From: Anthopleura xanthogrammica
Taxonomy: Eukaryota > Cnidaria > Anthozoa > Actiniaria > Actiniidae
Assembly: GCA_964019055.1 (NCBI GenBank)
Contig: OZ025207.1
Location: 785,001-849,000, forward strand
Direction: 5' to 3'
Length of the DNA: 64,000 bases
Shown: one piece after another, positions 1-10,344 of the stretch
Layout of the letters: each line of letters begins with the position of its first letter
Numbering within the stretch: the stretch's first letter is position 1
Position numbers and translations under genes: made by a program
Notes under the pieces: model-generated
What the model saw: only the letters and a program-made list of their open reading frames with translations
Database searches by the model: none
Told to the model about the DNA's origin: nothing

Positions 1-2
1 TT

Positions 3-863
3 AGCTTTGACATGGTCAAACAGAGATCATTCAACTATGGTCAAGTATATGTAGCATTAAGCCGAGCAACCTCTTTGAATGGTATTCATGTTCTTGGAAC
101 ACTTGAGAAAAAACATGTCAGGGCTGATCCTAGAGTACATGAAGAATATGAAAGACTTAGAAACTTTTCCTCTCTTAACATGCAAACAAATGAAAACAAT
201 CAGGACAATGCAGTTCTAACTATATGTTTACTGAATATCAGATCTCTTAAAAAACACAGTATCGATGTTAAACATGACTCAAACATCATGAACAGTGATC
301 TGATAGCTTTTACAGAGACCCAACTCTTGCCTCATAGCAATGACAGTGAAATAAAGAATGATCTACATCCATTCACACTGTACAGACAAGACCATCCTAC
401 TGATAGATATTGCAGCCTAGCACTCTGTACAAAAAACACTATACAAGCATGTGATCAAGAATACTTTCCACTAGTGAATGCAGTAAAGTTAACAATCATT
501 AATAACACCACACAACGGAGCTGCACAATCCTTGTACTTTATAGAAAGAATAGCTCGAATATCTCACAGTATGTACAGGATCTGAGTAACATTCTTAACA
601 GTAATGCTATTGACATGATTCTAGGAGACTTTAATATAAACTATTTGAATGATGATACATGTCAACCACTAAAATCTTTAATGGACTCCCTAGATTACTC
701 CCAAATTGTACAAAGTCCAACATTTGTTTCTGCGGGAAGCACCTTAGATCATATCTACATAAAACCAACATTTGACATACTTCAAAATTCCATAGTAAGT
801 GTTTATTATTCAGATCATGATGCTGTAAAAATATGTATAAAGCATAAGTACACTACTGTATAG
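3..863 (+). CDS. Helentron RepHel C-terminus: PIF1-type helicase end fused to an endonuclease (partial)
   Basis: The frame is open from base 3 and must begin upstream of the window. The first residues carry PIF1/RecD helicase motif VI (GQVYVALSRATSL). After a short linker comes an exonuclease-endonuclease-phosphatase fold with its motifs in order: LNIRSL, the glutamate in FTETQL, LGDFNINYL, LDHIYI and SDHDAVKICI. A Rep/helicase polyprotein ending in an AP-like endonuclease is the known layout of Helitron2/Helentron rolling-circle transposons; the Rep part is not visible here. The reading frame has no internal stop and ends in TAG at 861-863. The helicase would unwind the element during rolling-circle transposition. 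The endonuclease role is unproven in the family and is thought to be acquired from a non-LTR retrotransposon. An alternative is a chance fusion of two unrelated elements, but continuous reading argues against it. Confidence 0.85.
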   Translation, partial: SFDMVKQRSFNYGQVYVALSRATSLNGIHVLGTLEKKHVRADPRVHEEYERLRNFSSLNMQTNENNQDNAVLTICLLNIRSLKKHSIDVKHDSNIMNSDLIAFTETQLLPHSNDSEIKNDLHPFTLYRQDHPTDRYCSLALCTKNTIQACDQEYFPLVNAVKLTIINNTTQRSCTILVLYRKNSSNISQYVQDLSNILNSNAIDMILGDFNINYLNDDTCQPLKSLMDSLDYSQIVQSPTFVSAGSTLDHIYIKPTFDILQNSIVSVYYSDHDAVKICIKHKYTTV

Positions 864-1005
864 CTGCACACTACAATGAACAAACTACATGTAAGATAGA
901 TCACAGACAATCTGCAACAGGCTTTCACTACTTAAAATTTGCTTCATACTTGTATTAGATTCTGCTACATTTGGCTGCTGTGCTTAGATGATGCATTTCA
1001 CATCA

Positions 1006-1057
1006 CCCCATATAATGGGGTCTTAGGATGAGGTACCCTCATACAGGATACCTCATC
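1006..1057. repeat. Paired short hairpins downstream of the Helentron ORF
   Basis: Two adjacent stem-loops lie 140-195 bp after the Helentron stop codon. One is CCCCA/TGGGG around a 5-nt loop (1006-1020). The other is GATGAGGTA/TACCTCATC around a 13-nt loop (1027-1057). Hairpins near the 3' end are a Helitron hallmark, so this may be its terminus. The canonical CTRR end is not clearly present just after, so the call is tentative. Confidence 0.35.
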
Positions 1058-2316
1058 ACTTCTTAGGATCAGGTGAGTAAATTATTTTATACCATAACTG
1101 CAACACAAGTTTACTATAATTTTCAATCCTATCCACACCAACAAAGCCAATTAGCAGTATCTTATATTAATTTTTACTATAACAAATACCTTTTTTCTCC
1201 ATACAGATTGACTGACAACAATAAAAAGACTTTTTATAAAGGGTGAAGACCAAGAAATATAGACGTAAGATTACTTAACTATTTAAATATTTTACATTTA
1301 ATCTGTAAAATATGTAACAATCATGGAATAGAACACCAAAAAGACAAGCCAATCAATGGAATACAAATGAAAATGATAAATACCTCAAGCACAGATTATT
1401 TAATGGCTCAATGGTAACCATCTTTAATGTTAAATGCTACACCTACTGGATGATATTATGAACAATATAGAAGGAGAAACAGTAACATATGGATTACTAC
1501 AAATGTCAGATTCACTATTTGTATGTCTACAAAAGGTTATATGGAACTACAAGAATTAATCCTTAACAAGTTACATGGATCAAGTTATTGAAGAACAATC
1601 ATATACTACCGAACAGTGTTTTACTAAACATGGCAGGTGGGACTACCTCAACAGTGTCGTCTTACTAAAACATCTCAAGAGGAATTATGCATCATCACTA
1701 AATGTGAAATTTGATAAGAAACTTGTATGAACATCAAAAGATACCTCATGCCATGTACGTGGAATATCAAAGTTTATACCTGACAAGCTAATTGTGAGAT
1801 AAAAACAAGAAAAGTAAAAAGTACTCAGCTGTTATTGGACAACAATGGCATATTATTTAGACTCTGCAACCACCAATTTTTTCTACAACAGAAAATCTCA
1901 AGCAGTCAGCATGACAAATCTAAACAACTGCAGCAAATAACTATCAAGTACATGTACTACATAAACAAGAAATGTTCCCAGGATTGACTTCACATCATAA
2001 CATGGATTATCCACATCTATCACCTTGTGATCAACAGAAAACATGCCATCAATGAATGACTTCAAGACACACAACAACCACTTGAAATCAGGATGACTGA
2101 GTACTAAAGTGGACAATCTGCAACAGCATGCATCATGAATATACATAAACAATATCTGGAACTAGTAATACTGAACATTACCAGTAAGCAGAATAATATT
2201 TCAAAAAAACTGAAACACACAAAAAGTGTTTTAATAAAGTCATTATTTCATGGTCTTTACCTGTTAGGTAAAATATGTCCTCAACCTATATGACCTATTA
2301 CAATTAAAATAATATT
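1058..2316. other. AT-rich stretch without a supported gene
   Basis: AT-rich sequence with no recognised coding region. An open minus-strand stretch at 1898-2152 has a possible acceptor (TGCTGTTGCAG) near its 5' end, but I recognise no family and see no partner exon. It may be the non-coding 3' tail of the Helentron. Confidence 0.4.
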
Positions 2317-2500
2317 GTAATTAACTGAAAATCTAGGGGAACACACCTAATATGTTCCTCCTCAATGTGTAAATAATCTGGTAGTTAACTGAAAATCTAG
2401 GGGAACACACCATGTTCCTCCTCAATGTGTAAATAATCTGGTAGTTAACTGAAAATCTAGAGGAACACACCTAGTCTGTTCCTCCTCAATCTGTAAATCA
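2317..2500. repeat. Three-copy tandem repeat, unit about 60-64 bp
   Basis: Copies start at 2317, 2381 and 2441. Each begins GTARTTAACTGAAAATCTAG and ends in TCCTCCTCAATGTGTAAAT. The copies differ by a few substitutions and a 4-bp indel. Short tandem arrays are common near Helentron ends, but ownership is not proven. Confidence 0.9.
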
Positions 2501-2817
2501 AAAATAAATCTTAAGTTAAAAAACAGCCAAACACTTCATTCATTGATCAAAGTCACACTATTACTTCGCATACTAGATAAATACAAGAATAGGTCCACAA
2601 AAAATAGAATCCAAGTTACAATATTGATTCATGTCCAAATTCCTCGCGAAATCTAACACACTCTATATGCATTGAAATCGATCTTTTATTCAGTTCTTGA
2701 TAAAAATACAAAAAATATTACCTTAGTTCCAACAATTCCCTAGAACTCCCATTTCCACTGCCATCTTTCTCAAGTTTCTGTTGTTTTGCCTTCCCTATAA
2801 GTTCCTACTACGTTTCA

Positions 2818-2876
2818 AAATGGCCGCCTTCAAGCCTTCGGATAGGAAACGTCATAATACGTCATCAACGTCATAA
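2818..2876. promoter_or_regulatory. Candidate promoter: YY1-like site and three CRE half-sites
   Basis: AAAATGGCCGCC at 2818-2829 resembles the YY1 consensus that often sits at animal transcription starts. Within the next 45 bp the half-site CGTCA occurs three times, as expected for CREB/ATF binding. On the minus strand a short open stretch follows, ending in a good donor (CTAAG|GTAATA near 2720), but it has no ATG. Purely motif-based. Confidence 0.3.
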
Positions 2877-3164
2877 CACAGGGACCCCACAGGAGGATTC
2901 ATGTTTATAAGGCGATTTCACTTTCCCTCTCACTTTTGCATATGATTACAAATGCAGAAAAAATTGGATAGGAAACTGGACTGCGGAACACAGGATCATA
3001 TCGACTTTCAAAAAAGATTGGTGATTGATCTCTCTTGATATTTGGCATAAACTTAAGTTTTGAAATAAGATGGCTTTTGTTTCTCCTCAAGCACTATAAC
3101 TGTTCACATTGAAATATTTAAGGAACTTTCTGAAATAAAATCGTGAAATAGGTATTTTTTTGGA

Positions 3165-3262
3165 TTAACCACTACCCCACCAAATAATACCCACCTTCCC
3201 AATCGTATCTCCCTCCCACTCTCTACACTGCAACACAAGCTGCCAGGGCATGAGTTCACATT
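3165..3262. repeat. Decayed homologue of the segment at 7165-7262
   Basis: Shares the ordered words CCACC..CCCAATCGTA.CTCCC, CTCTAC, CAACA and GGGCA.GAGTTCAC with 7165-7262 in the same orientation. The minus-strand translations are alike too: V-N-S-C-P, then CC, then VE. It is either an old duplication of the zinc-domain gene's exon 7 or a dispersed repeat caught by both. Confidence 0.6.
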
Positions 3263-3841
3263 GGAAAAAGATGTAATCACAGCATGTTTTAAACAATTTT
3301 CCTACTTTTATTGCTGTGGTTGAAAGACTTGATCAATGTTTACTGAACATTCATGCACACCCCATAGATAAAATGCACCATCTAAAATAGTTTTGCCACC
3401 ATTAAATCTAGATTTTCCTTTTATTTTTTTTATTCTTCAATAACTGAAACTTTATCAAAAACAAACACAACTTAGTCATTTTCCTAAACATGCATTCAGA
3501 ACTTATTGGCTATGCTAAACTTGTCTATTATGAATATTCTTTCCTTCTCTTTCAGTTTCCATTTGTCTTTTTTCAAAGATCATCATGTTGTCTTCAATTT
3601 TAATAACTGAAACTTAATCAAAAACTAACACAACAACTTAGTCATTTTTCTAAACATGCATTCAGAACTTATAGACTGCTGGACTTGTTATGAACATTCT
3701 TTCCTTCTCTTTCAGTTTCCATTGTCTTTCTTTGAACAAAGGTCATCACGTTATCTTTTTTAATAGCTGGAACTACTATCGAAAACAAACACAACACAAA
3801 CACTTATTCGTTTTTGTAAATATGTATGCTTTCAGAACCTG

Positions 3842-6024
3842 TTTATTAATCCTGCTTTAACTTGTTACGAATATCCTCTCCTTCCTCTACTTTGGTTTCC
3901 ATGTCACCCTCTTCACAGGTCACCTTGTTGTCCTCTTGTATTCGCTGTTTCTTTTGAGGATTTTCTTCTTCACTTGATGGTTCAGGAGTAATTTGTGCAT
4001 GCTCTATTGTTTGTTTGGTGATGTTTATGGTCATTGTGTAGTGCAGTCTCAACATATTTGATATATCTTTCTTTGATGGAAATACTGCCTTTGTTTCCAT
4101 CCATTTAAAGATGTTGTTTATAACCTAAGAGCAGAAAATATGTTACTATTCGTAGGAACTCTGTTTTTCGGAAATTCATAGTACACAAGTTTGTCAGACA
4201 TAAAGGAGAAATTGATTGAGTTTTATATACAAAACTTTCAATAAGGGACGGACCATTAGATTTTTGAGGGTGGGGTTGGGCAATTTTTTTCGTGCATGAA
4301 TTTTTTTTTACTTCTCATTGTTGTGCACGAATTTTTTTTGGACTTTGCATGAATATTTTTTTGGGCACTTTTCGTTTGCACGATATTTTTTTCAAACTTT
4401 AAAACCTTGCTCGAATTTTTTTTTGGTTTTTGCCCAACCCCCCCTCAAAAATCTAATGGTCCGTCCCTAAATCCTCATAAAAATAGACCTCAACACCTTA
4501 GACAATTACTCGTTTGTCACGCTCTAAAAGCATGCCACGGGTCCCGCCTAAAAACTTCAGACTTTTGGTCTGCATTCTCTTGTGCACGTGCCGCATTCTA
4601 TTACATTACACACGGCAAAAGTTCGACATCTGAACTCTAGGCCTTATTTCGAAATGCACTGTTAAAGTTCAAGGGTATGCGAAATACGAAAGTGAGATGC
4701 TAAAGCTAATAATTTACTGATTTATAACAATATCTTGACAATTTGGTTGGAATAAGTTAGAAACTACAATTAAAACTCCTCGTTGTTGTTGATCATGTTG
4801 AGCATTGAAATAGTTTCGGTCTCGTCTGAATATTCTTCAAAGCTAGGCCCCGATAAAAATCTAGACGATTGTCTGATACGTCTGGACTAAATTGATGGGA
4901 GCTTGTTCAGCTAAAAGCTAAAATATATTTAATATGACTTTTTATTAAGGTTACTTACCCCTGTTTTTGCTAAAAACCATTGCTGGTTGTCCTTCAGAAA
5001 GAAAGAGCATTCGTTGAGTATCTTCGTGTCTTGTATGAGAAAGGTGGCCGTGCATACTCCACACTGCAGCAATTCTGCGTCTTCGTCTGATGTATTAATT
5101 GGAATAGAGTTCTTGCAATTAATACATATGGCTTGTTGTTTGAAGTCCTTCATCGAGACAATCTTCGTGTTAACTGATGTGATTGTATCTTGGAAAACTG
5201 GACTTGAGAAATTCCCACTCACATTCTGCAACACTGGATCTTCGATCTTTATGATTATGGTTTGCGACGTCGCTGACAGGTTAATCTCGTTATTATATGA
5301 GGAAGTAACCACGTTTTCAACTGAAACAACGTCATTAACGGCAAAGTCAATGTTTTCAGCCATATCTCGCCAAAATACAAGGACAATTACTCCTGTTGCA
5401 TCAGCACAATATACGTCACGCTTTTGTATTTGGTTAGGAGGTTTTCCAACTAACTTTACTTCGTCGATGTCTGCAATTTTACAATTGATGTTTACCATCC
5501 TGACGTTGGATGCCTCTTTTCGGATTATCTGTGCGATATTAAAACTCACTTTTTCTATTTTATACTGCTCCAAAGACACTTCGATAGTTGCGGCTGCATC
5601 TAGGTGCACCTGGATTACATTCGCACCAAGGCCTTTCTTGATCTTGTAGTTTGAGATAATATACGTCTTCAGGGGAGTCAGCGTTTTGTACATTCTTTCG
5701 TCGAAACACACTGCCCTCAGTGTACTTGTAGGATCTTCATCACACAATGTCATAGAAAAGTTGCTGCCACCATTGGGATTTTTCGACGGTTTTAACTCGC
5801 TCTTAGTAAGTATAGAACAGCGAAGTGCCTTTGTGCATTTCTTAGGTGACCCCATCAAGTCAACAATGCTTGTCTCCCGTTTTAATTGTCGGATAGAGTA
5901 CATCTGTCACATGAAGAAAAAACAAGTAATAATGTTATACCTTTTGTCCAATAGTAAAGACAAATGCTGTGTGCGTGTATGATCTTACCTTTGAAGAAGA
6001 CACGGTTTCCGTACAGTTAGTCAT
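3842..6024 (-). CDS. RPA1-like OB-fold single-strand DNA-binding protein, three exons
   Basis: Exons 6024-5989, 5903-4959 and 4124-3846 join in phase to give about 419 residues. Donors are AAAG|GTAAGA and GGG|GTAAGT; acceptors are CATGTGACAG|ATG and CTGCTCTTAG|GTT. The start ATG is directly preceded by an in-frame TGA. An AATAAA (3847-3842) overlaps the stop. Residues about 61-81 (FSMTLCDE, STLRAVCFDERMYK) and 176-212 (CADATGVIVLVFWRDMAE) are OB-fold strands of the RPA70 type. A four-cysteine cluster (C272-x2-C275, C293-x2-C296) matches the zinc site of RPA70 domain C. The last exon adds an acidic tail with a basic patch (PQKKQRIQ), a possible nuclear signal. It is shorter than RPA70 (about 600 residues) and lacks the N-terminal protein-interaction domain, so it is a paralogue or transposon-borne relative. 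It probably binds single-stranded DNA in the nucleus. Confidence 0.8.
4243..4470. mobile_element. MITE with 40-bp inverted termini in the RPA-like gene intron
   Basis: The left end AAGGGACGGACCATTAGATT is matched in reverse complement by the right end, ending TAATGGTCCGTCCCTAA. The homology runs about 40 bp into each side, to TGGGGTTGGGCA / TGCCCAACCCC. The interior is T-rich with CACGAATTTTT words. It lies wholly inside intron 2 of the RPA-like gene and carries no coding sequence. Confidence 0.9.
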
Positions 6025-6039
6025 TCACTTTGAGAGAGA

Positions 6040-6285
6040 TAGGAGAAGAAGGAAGAAACTAGCACATGGTCGTGTAGGACCTCTTGTTCTCAATCATTTT
6101 CATCCAATCAAATGTGAATTATTGTGATCACGTGCAAGTGCGTCACAGTAAAAATACTGGGAAATTCCAACACACCCTCATCACGCGTCAAAACTTGTTT
6201 CAAAACCTGTTTGTCCTGATTACTTATTGGAATATATACCCATAAGCTTCTGATGAACCAGAGTGATTTTGGCGGGAAAACGAAG
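6040..6285 (-). promoter_or_regulatory. Candidate promoter of the RPA-like gene with an E2F site
   Basis: About 245 bp upstream of the ATG, TTTTGGCGGGAAAA (6267-6280) matches the E2F consensus TTTGGCGGGAAA. Closer in are a CCAAT box (CATCCAATCAAA near 6100), an E-box (ATCACGTGCA) and a CRE-like TGCGTCAC. E2F control is typical of DNA replication genes, which fits an RPA-type product. Occupancy is inferred from sequence only. Confidence 0.45.
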
Positions 6286-7134
6286 ATTATCATTATTGGG
6301 GGGCGGGGGGGAGCTGGAGCCTCTTTTTATATGCTTATACCCGGAAAGAGAAGGGCCACATGTTCTACTTCAAGCTAATTTGGGGGGAGGGGGGATTATC
6401 ATCCTTTTAACTTGCACCCCACCTATTTAGTATAATAGGTGGGGAGGATCATAAGTTTAGTTTTGGAATGACTGGGCAAGATCAAACATTTTTAAGGAAA
6501 CATTTTTTCTAAATTCTCCAGCCCTCTTACCCTCTAATATTCCCTTCCTTATTATGCAGTTTTCATTTGATTTTATAGAATAACTATTTCAATCAAGTGG
6601 TGTATCAATCCTATTTTAAAGCAAATCAAATTAAGTTGACTACCCGAAACAAGAGTGCATAAAAATGTCTATACCACATGCCACATAAAAATACTATATT
6701 GGAATGAAAAAGTGAATTATTACATACATTGAACAATTTTTTTTTCTGAGCTTCTTTACCAAGTTCATTGCGGGACATGTTATAATCCAAAATTTGCACT
6801 ATTGTTAATGAAAAAAAGTGTGTTGTTACTTGCAACACATTTTTTCCACGAATGTAAAAATTTCAGTCCCACAAAAATAAGTAATGCATATAGGTAAATA
6901 TTACTTTATTCCTTTTTTTCCTTCTTCCCTCTTCATTTTTTGGTCGACGGAGGGGTCATTTAAAGACTACCACCTCACACGTGAAAACTCATGAAAACGA
7001 AGGGGGCCAGCTTCAGTCGTCCGCATCCGGAAAAAGCCCTTTTTATCGATGCGATGGAATTCGTTTTCATATCATTTCTTATGATTACAGAATTTACTTG
7101 CAACGCCCTTGAGCTTTTTCTGTATACGGAGTTG
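6286..7134. other. Intergenic AT-rich DNA with G/C runs
   Basis: Holds GGGGGGCGGGGGG at about 6299-6311 and GGGGGGAGGGGGG at about 6382-6395, and otherwise low-complexity AT-rich sequence. Minus-strand stretches near 6700-6840 are open but unrecognised. Remaining 3' exons of the zinc-domain gene could lie here; I could not place them. Confidence 0.4.
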
Positions 7135-10100
7135 TCAACAATGCAAGAAGCGAGTGAGAAAGCCACTACACCACCCAATCGTAGCTCCCCCCCCATTCTC
7201 TACCGTACCAAGCTCCACACAGCAACAGAAGCACCAAGGGCACGAGTTCACCCTGGCTACAGGGTCTAGTTTGGTTATAAATTGTACAGTGTTTGGTTTT
7301 CCATTGTTTAGAAAAGGGCAACTGTTGTTGTTACATCTCCATGAGCCTTTGCATGTTGCTCTTCTCCTTAAACCTTTGTGTCCTGATCTGTTGGATGTAC
7401 ACCACTGTTTCCATGGTCTCCCGTCTTTACTTGAGGCCATCAAATTCCCCTTCTCACATGGAATGACATATGCACACAACCCGTCAATGTCAAAAGGCAA
7501 CTTGTCTGCTTGAACTGCTGTAACACCATTATAAATGTTCATGTCTATTTTTTCAGTCCTACAAAATAAGGGACAACTTGAAGTTAATTCAATGTTTGTT
7601 TATAGACCCTTTAAATAAGTCCCGAAGTGTTGTGTTTTCCGCACTTGATGCCAAATTCATTCTTTTGAAATTTTTACAATATGAAAAGAATTGAAAATAA
7701 TAAATTTGACGTCAAGTGCGGAAAACACAACACTTCGTGACTTATTAGAAGGGTCTATATGCAATTTAAAAAGAGAAAGCATTAATTGTCTATGTTGATT
7801 GACTTTAACACTAGAGTGAATTTATTTCTTATCATAAATAGAGGATATTACATGCGCTCACTCGTGAGAGAAAATTTGAATCTCCAAGCAACCATGTAAT
7901 GTTCTGTTTATTATATAATTTTCAATGAATATCAATGAAAAGAAAAGAAACCTTTTTTGACACAATAAGTTTCCGTAAAGCTATGTAACCATAGTGATGA
8001 TGTGAAGATGTGTGAGAATAATTTGATTTATTTTATTAATCTACATTAATTAATCACAAGTAATCATAATCATGTCAGAGTGTCAATTCCACCAAACAGC
8101 AAAACATTTATGTCCAACTGATCTTACCTGTTAGCTAAGTGTGAATCATCATCTTCATCACTTTCAGATAAATATTTTATTTTGGGCTTTGTATCTGAGC
8201 TGCAATGGAAAACAATAATTGGTATTGGACACATTTGAACAGTTACTATTACTGTATCACAATTGCAACAACATTATTATTAAAGCGAATACACCACACT
8301 GCAAAACTAATTAGTTTCAGATAGGTGCAGGAATCGATTTAAAGTTAAAATGGCTACTAATCATAATATTGTACATAAAGTGTTTTTTTCGTAAACCCTC
8401 ATTGTACATTTTAGCATATTGAATTTCGTAATTATTACATGACAATAAAAGGAAAAAGTTTGCTCTTATTCTATTTAATTAACATTGTTTTTGTTTTGTT
8501 TTGTAATTAATGGCAACTGATGTTGTCATCAGGAAACATAACATTAAGAAATCTGGCTTTTCTTGCTATGGAAATCACTAGAGTGGTAAAATGTCCGTTT
8601 GGAATTTTGTCTCGTTTTTGTGATCGTTCTTGGCCAATCATCTCACTCAAAACTGGTCATGTGGTACAAAAAGACACACCCCCAAGGCAGAATTTTGAGC
8701 ATACATTTTACCACTCTAGTGATTTTCATAGTACTTATTTGTAAGGTGTAAGATGCTATTATCACTATAATAGAACAAACATAATTGATATTTTGCAAAA
8801 TTGAGCAGTTGGGTCTAATCCAAATGACACATTACGTGCAAGTTGTCAAATAGTAATCTATATATACCTTTCAAACTGAATAGAGCGCCTGGCTAAGTGG
8901 TCACTGGAACATAAGGTAAATATATAGATCTTAGTATATTAAGCAATTTACCTCAGAACAATTATATAGCCACATAATTTTTTGCAACACTTTGTACCTT
9001 TCTTCCTTGATTGGTATGCAACCCGTGGAAATTCTGAATAACAAAAAAGCAATAAATAAATATGTGTTTATTTCCTAGTATTTCTTCTAGTCCATTTTCT
9101 CATAACCAGTCCTCTCATACATTTAGGAAATCATTTTTCTTTACATTACTAACTCTCTTCTATCGTTGTCCATTACAAGAGAAATACATTTAATTAATTT
9201 TGATGTTATGTTGCTACTTCTAGTCTTTCTAAAACAACACCCAACTAAATTTTACATGTACAAATACCTTTTTTTGGGAGGGGATTTCACAGGAGAATCT
9301 GTTATGCATATGGGATTCAATACACTTCCAGTTCTATAAAATAACGCAGATAATTGAAATTAAATTTTTTCCTCGTCCAGAACGTCTATATAATATGATA
9401 TATACCTTATTCCACGTAAATTTTCGGGTCAAAATTAAGTGACGCGAAAATAAATTGTCGCTAAATATCGCTATCCAAAAATCGCGAAATTTTGGTGTCG
9501 CGAAAATTAAGGTAAGCTTATAATGTGTCTTTTGTCGTGTTTGATGGACTCAATTGATAATGTATAAACGTCCGGACGTGCACGCACCCAAAGGTCAAAT
9601 CAAATTTGTTAATATGTAACAATCTTTCTGTTTCAAGAGTGTAGGTTTTCAAAGTATAGGTATAAACACAGTTGCGTTTCAGTTTCTTATGACCTTCGAC
9701 ATAGACATTCATTAAACTTATCTATTAGAGTTCATGTAAGTTCTCATTTCCATCCGTAAGATAAGCGGTCAAATTTTATTAACTTCTCGAAACGGGCCTC
9801 TCGAAACGGGCCTCTCGAAACCTCTACCATAAACGCATACCATAAACGCCAGCATTTTCTAAAATTATATAAAAGTATTTTGTAAAGCATTGCGGTCTGT
9901 GACATAATAATCCTTGTAATGCGTGAAACTTATCATTTGTTTTACTTTATAACAAATAAACGAACTTACCTGTGTGGAGGGGATGATATTACTATCACTT
10001 CATTGTAGCTGAAATTGAAATAATTTTACATAACTATGAATAAATTACAATTGGAAAGATTCATTTTCAATAAAGGTGGTGGGAAATATATTGTTAATAT

Positions 10101-10162
10101 ATTATTATTACTTACTTTTGAGCTGACTGACTCTCAGGCACGTCCATCTTGTTATAAGACAT
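7135..10162 (-). CDS. Micro-exon gene: disordered nuclear-type N-terminus plus cysteine-rich KDGRPWK domain
   Basis: Seven exons join in phase: 10162-10116, 10008-9970, 9333-9268, 9033-8998, 8903-8868, 8199-8128 and 7558 to about 7135. All six junctions carry GT donors and AG acceptors, and every phase agrees, giving about 239 residues from MSYNKMDVPESQSAQ to a stop at 7135. Five of the first six exons are 36-66 nt. The N-terminal 100 residues are polar, with a basic nuclear signal (VKSPPKKR) and an acidic stretch (YLSESDEDDD). Exon 7 encodes a compact domain: PFDIDGLCAYVIPCEK, then SKDGRPWKQW, then three cysteines near 168, 174 and 179 in a GSWRCNNNSCPF context. The spacing suggests zinc binding, possibly DNA contact. 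I do not recognise a named family. The true 3' end may involve another splice, because the last 45 residues look poorly conserved. Nuclear role inferred. Confidence 0.7.
7165..7262. repeat. Segment homologous to 3165-3262
   Basis: Same-orientation partner of the decayed copy at 3165-3262. It overlaps the 3' part of exon 7 of the zinc-domain gene, which is a reason to doubt that the final residues of that frame are native coding sequence. Confidence 0.6.
7603..7757. mobile_element. Fold-back MITE, TAGACCC family, TA target duplication
   Basis: TA|TAGACCCTTTAAATAAGT is mirrored by ACTTATTAGAAGGGTCTA|TA. The two arms pair over about 65 bp (CGAAGTGTTGTGTTTTCCGC and complement). It lies in the intron between exons 7 and 6 of the zinc-domain gene. 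The element at 32306-32459 has the same termini, length and TA duplication. Confidence 0.92.
8566..8731. mobile_element. MITE with 27-bp inverted termini, TA target duplication
   Basis: TATGGAAATCACTAGAGTGG at the left matches CCACTCTAGTGATTTTCATA at the right with one mismatch; the arms continue to AAAATGT/ACATTTT. The flanking TA on both sides suggests a Tc1/mariner-type target. The element sits between exons 6 and 5 of the zinc-domain gene. An open frame across it is fortuitous. Confidence 0.85.
9408..9515. repeat. CpG-rich repeat with CGCGAAAA words and imperfect inverted ends
   Basis: TCGCGAAA-type words occur several times in an otherwise AT-rich intron. The ends (ACCTTATTCCACGTAAATTT and TCGCGAAAATTAAGGTAA) are imperfect inverted repeats. 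This suggests an old DNA element. It lies between exons 3 and 2 of the zinc-domain gene. Confidence 0.45.
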
Positions 10163-10185
10163 TGCGAAAGAGAGAGAACGCATGT

Positions 10186-10238
10186 GCTCGTCCAGTTTTA
10201 CGATATCATATTTCGTCCAGTTTACGATATCATATTTC
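10186..10238. repeat. 26-bp tandem duplication beside the zinc-domain gene start
   Basis: CGTCCAGTTTTACGATATCA and CGTCCAGTTTACGATATCAT stand head to tail, about 25 bp upstream of the start ATG on the minus strand. It could hold promoter sites but shows no known motif. Confidence 0.7.
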
Positions 10239-10256
10239 ATGAGGAAACCATTCATT

Positions 10257-10343
10257 GGCTAACTCAGGACCTAACTCGATTCCAACTCGATTCCAACTCA
10301 AGTCTAACTCAAACTCAAACTCGGATTCCAACTCGGGGATTTA
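10257..10343. repeat. Degenerate CCAACTC/CTAACTC microsatellite
   Basis: Repeated GATTCCAACTC, TCTAACTC and AAACTC words. The frames through it, rich in N, S, T and P, are low-complexity artefacts. Confidence 0.75.
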
Positions 10344-10344
10344 C

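Noticed and set aside
4987..5982. Plus-strand frames of 220 and 98 codons
   Set aside because: They are antisense to exon 2 of the RPA-like gene, which has splice and domain support.
6991..7513. Plus-strand frames of 92 and 134 codons
   Set aside because: Antisense to exon 7 of the zinc-domain gene; no recognisable domain.
8520..8744. 74-codon plus-strand frame
   Set aside because: Spans both inverted ends of a MITE and is therefore fortuitous.
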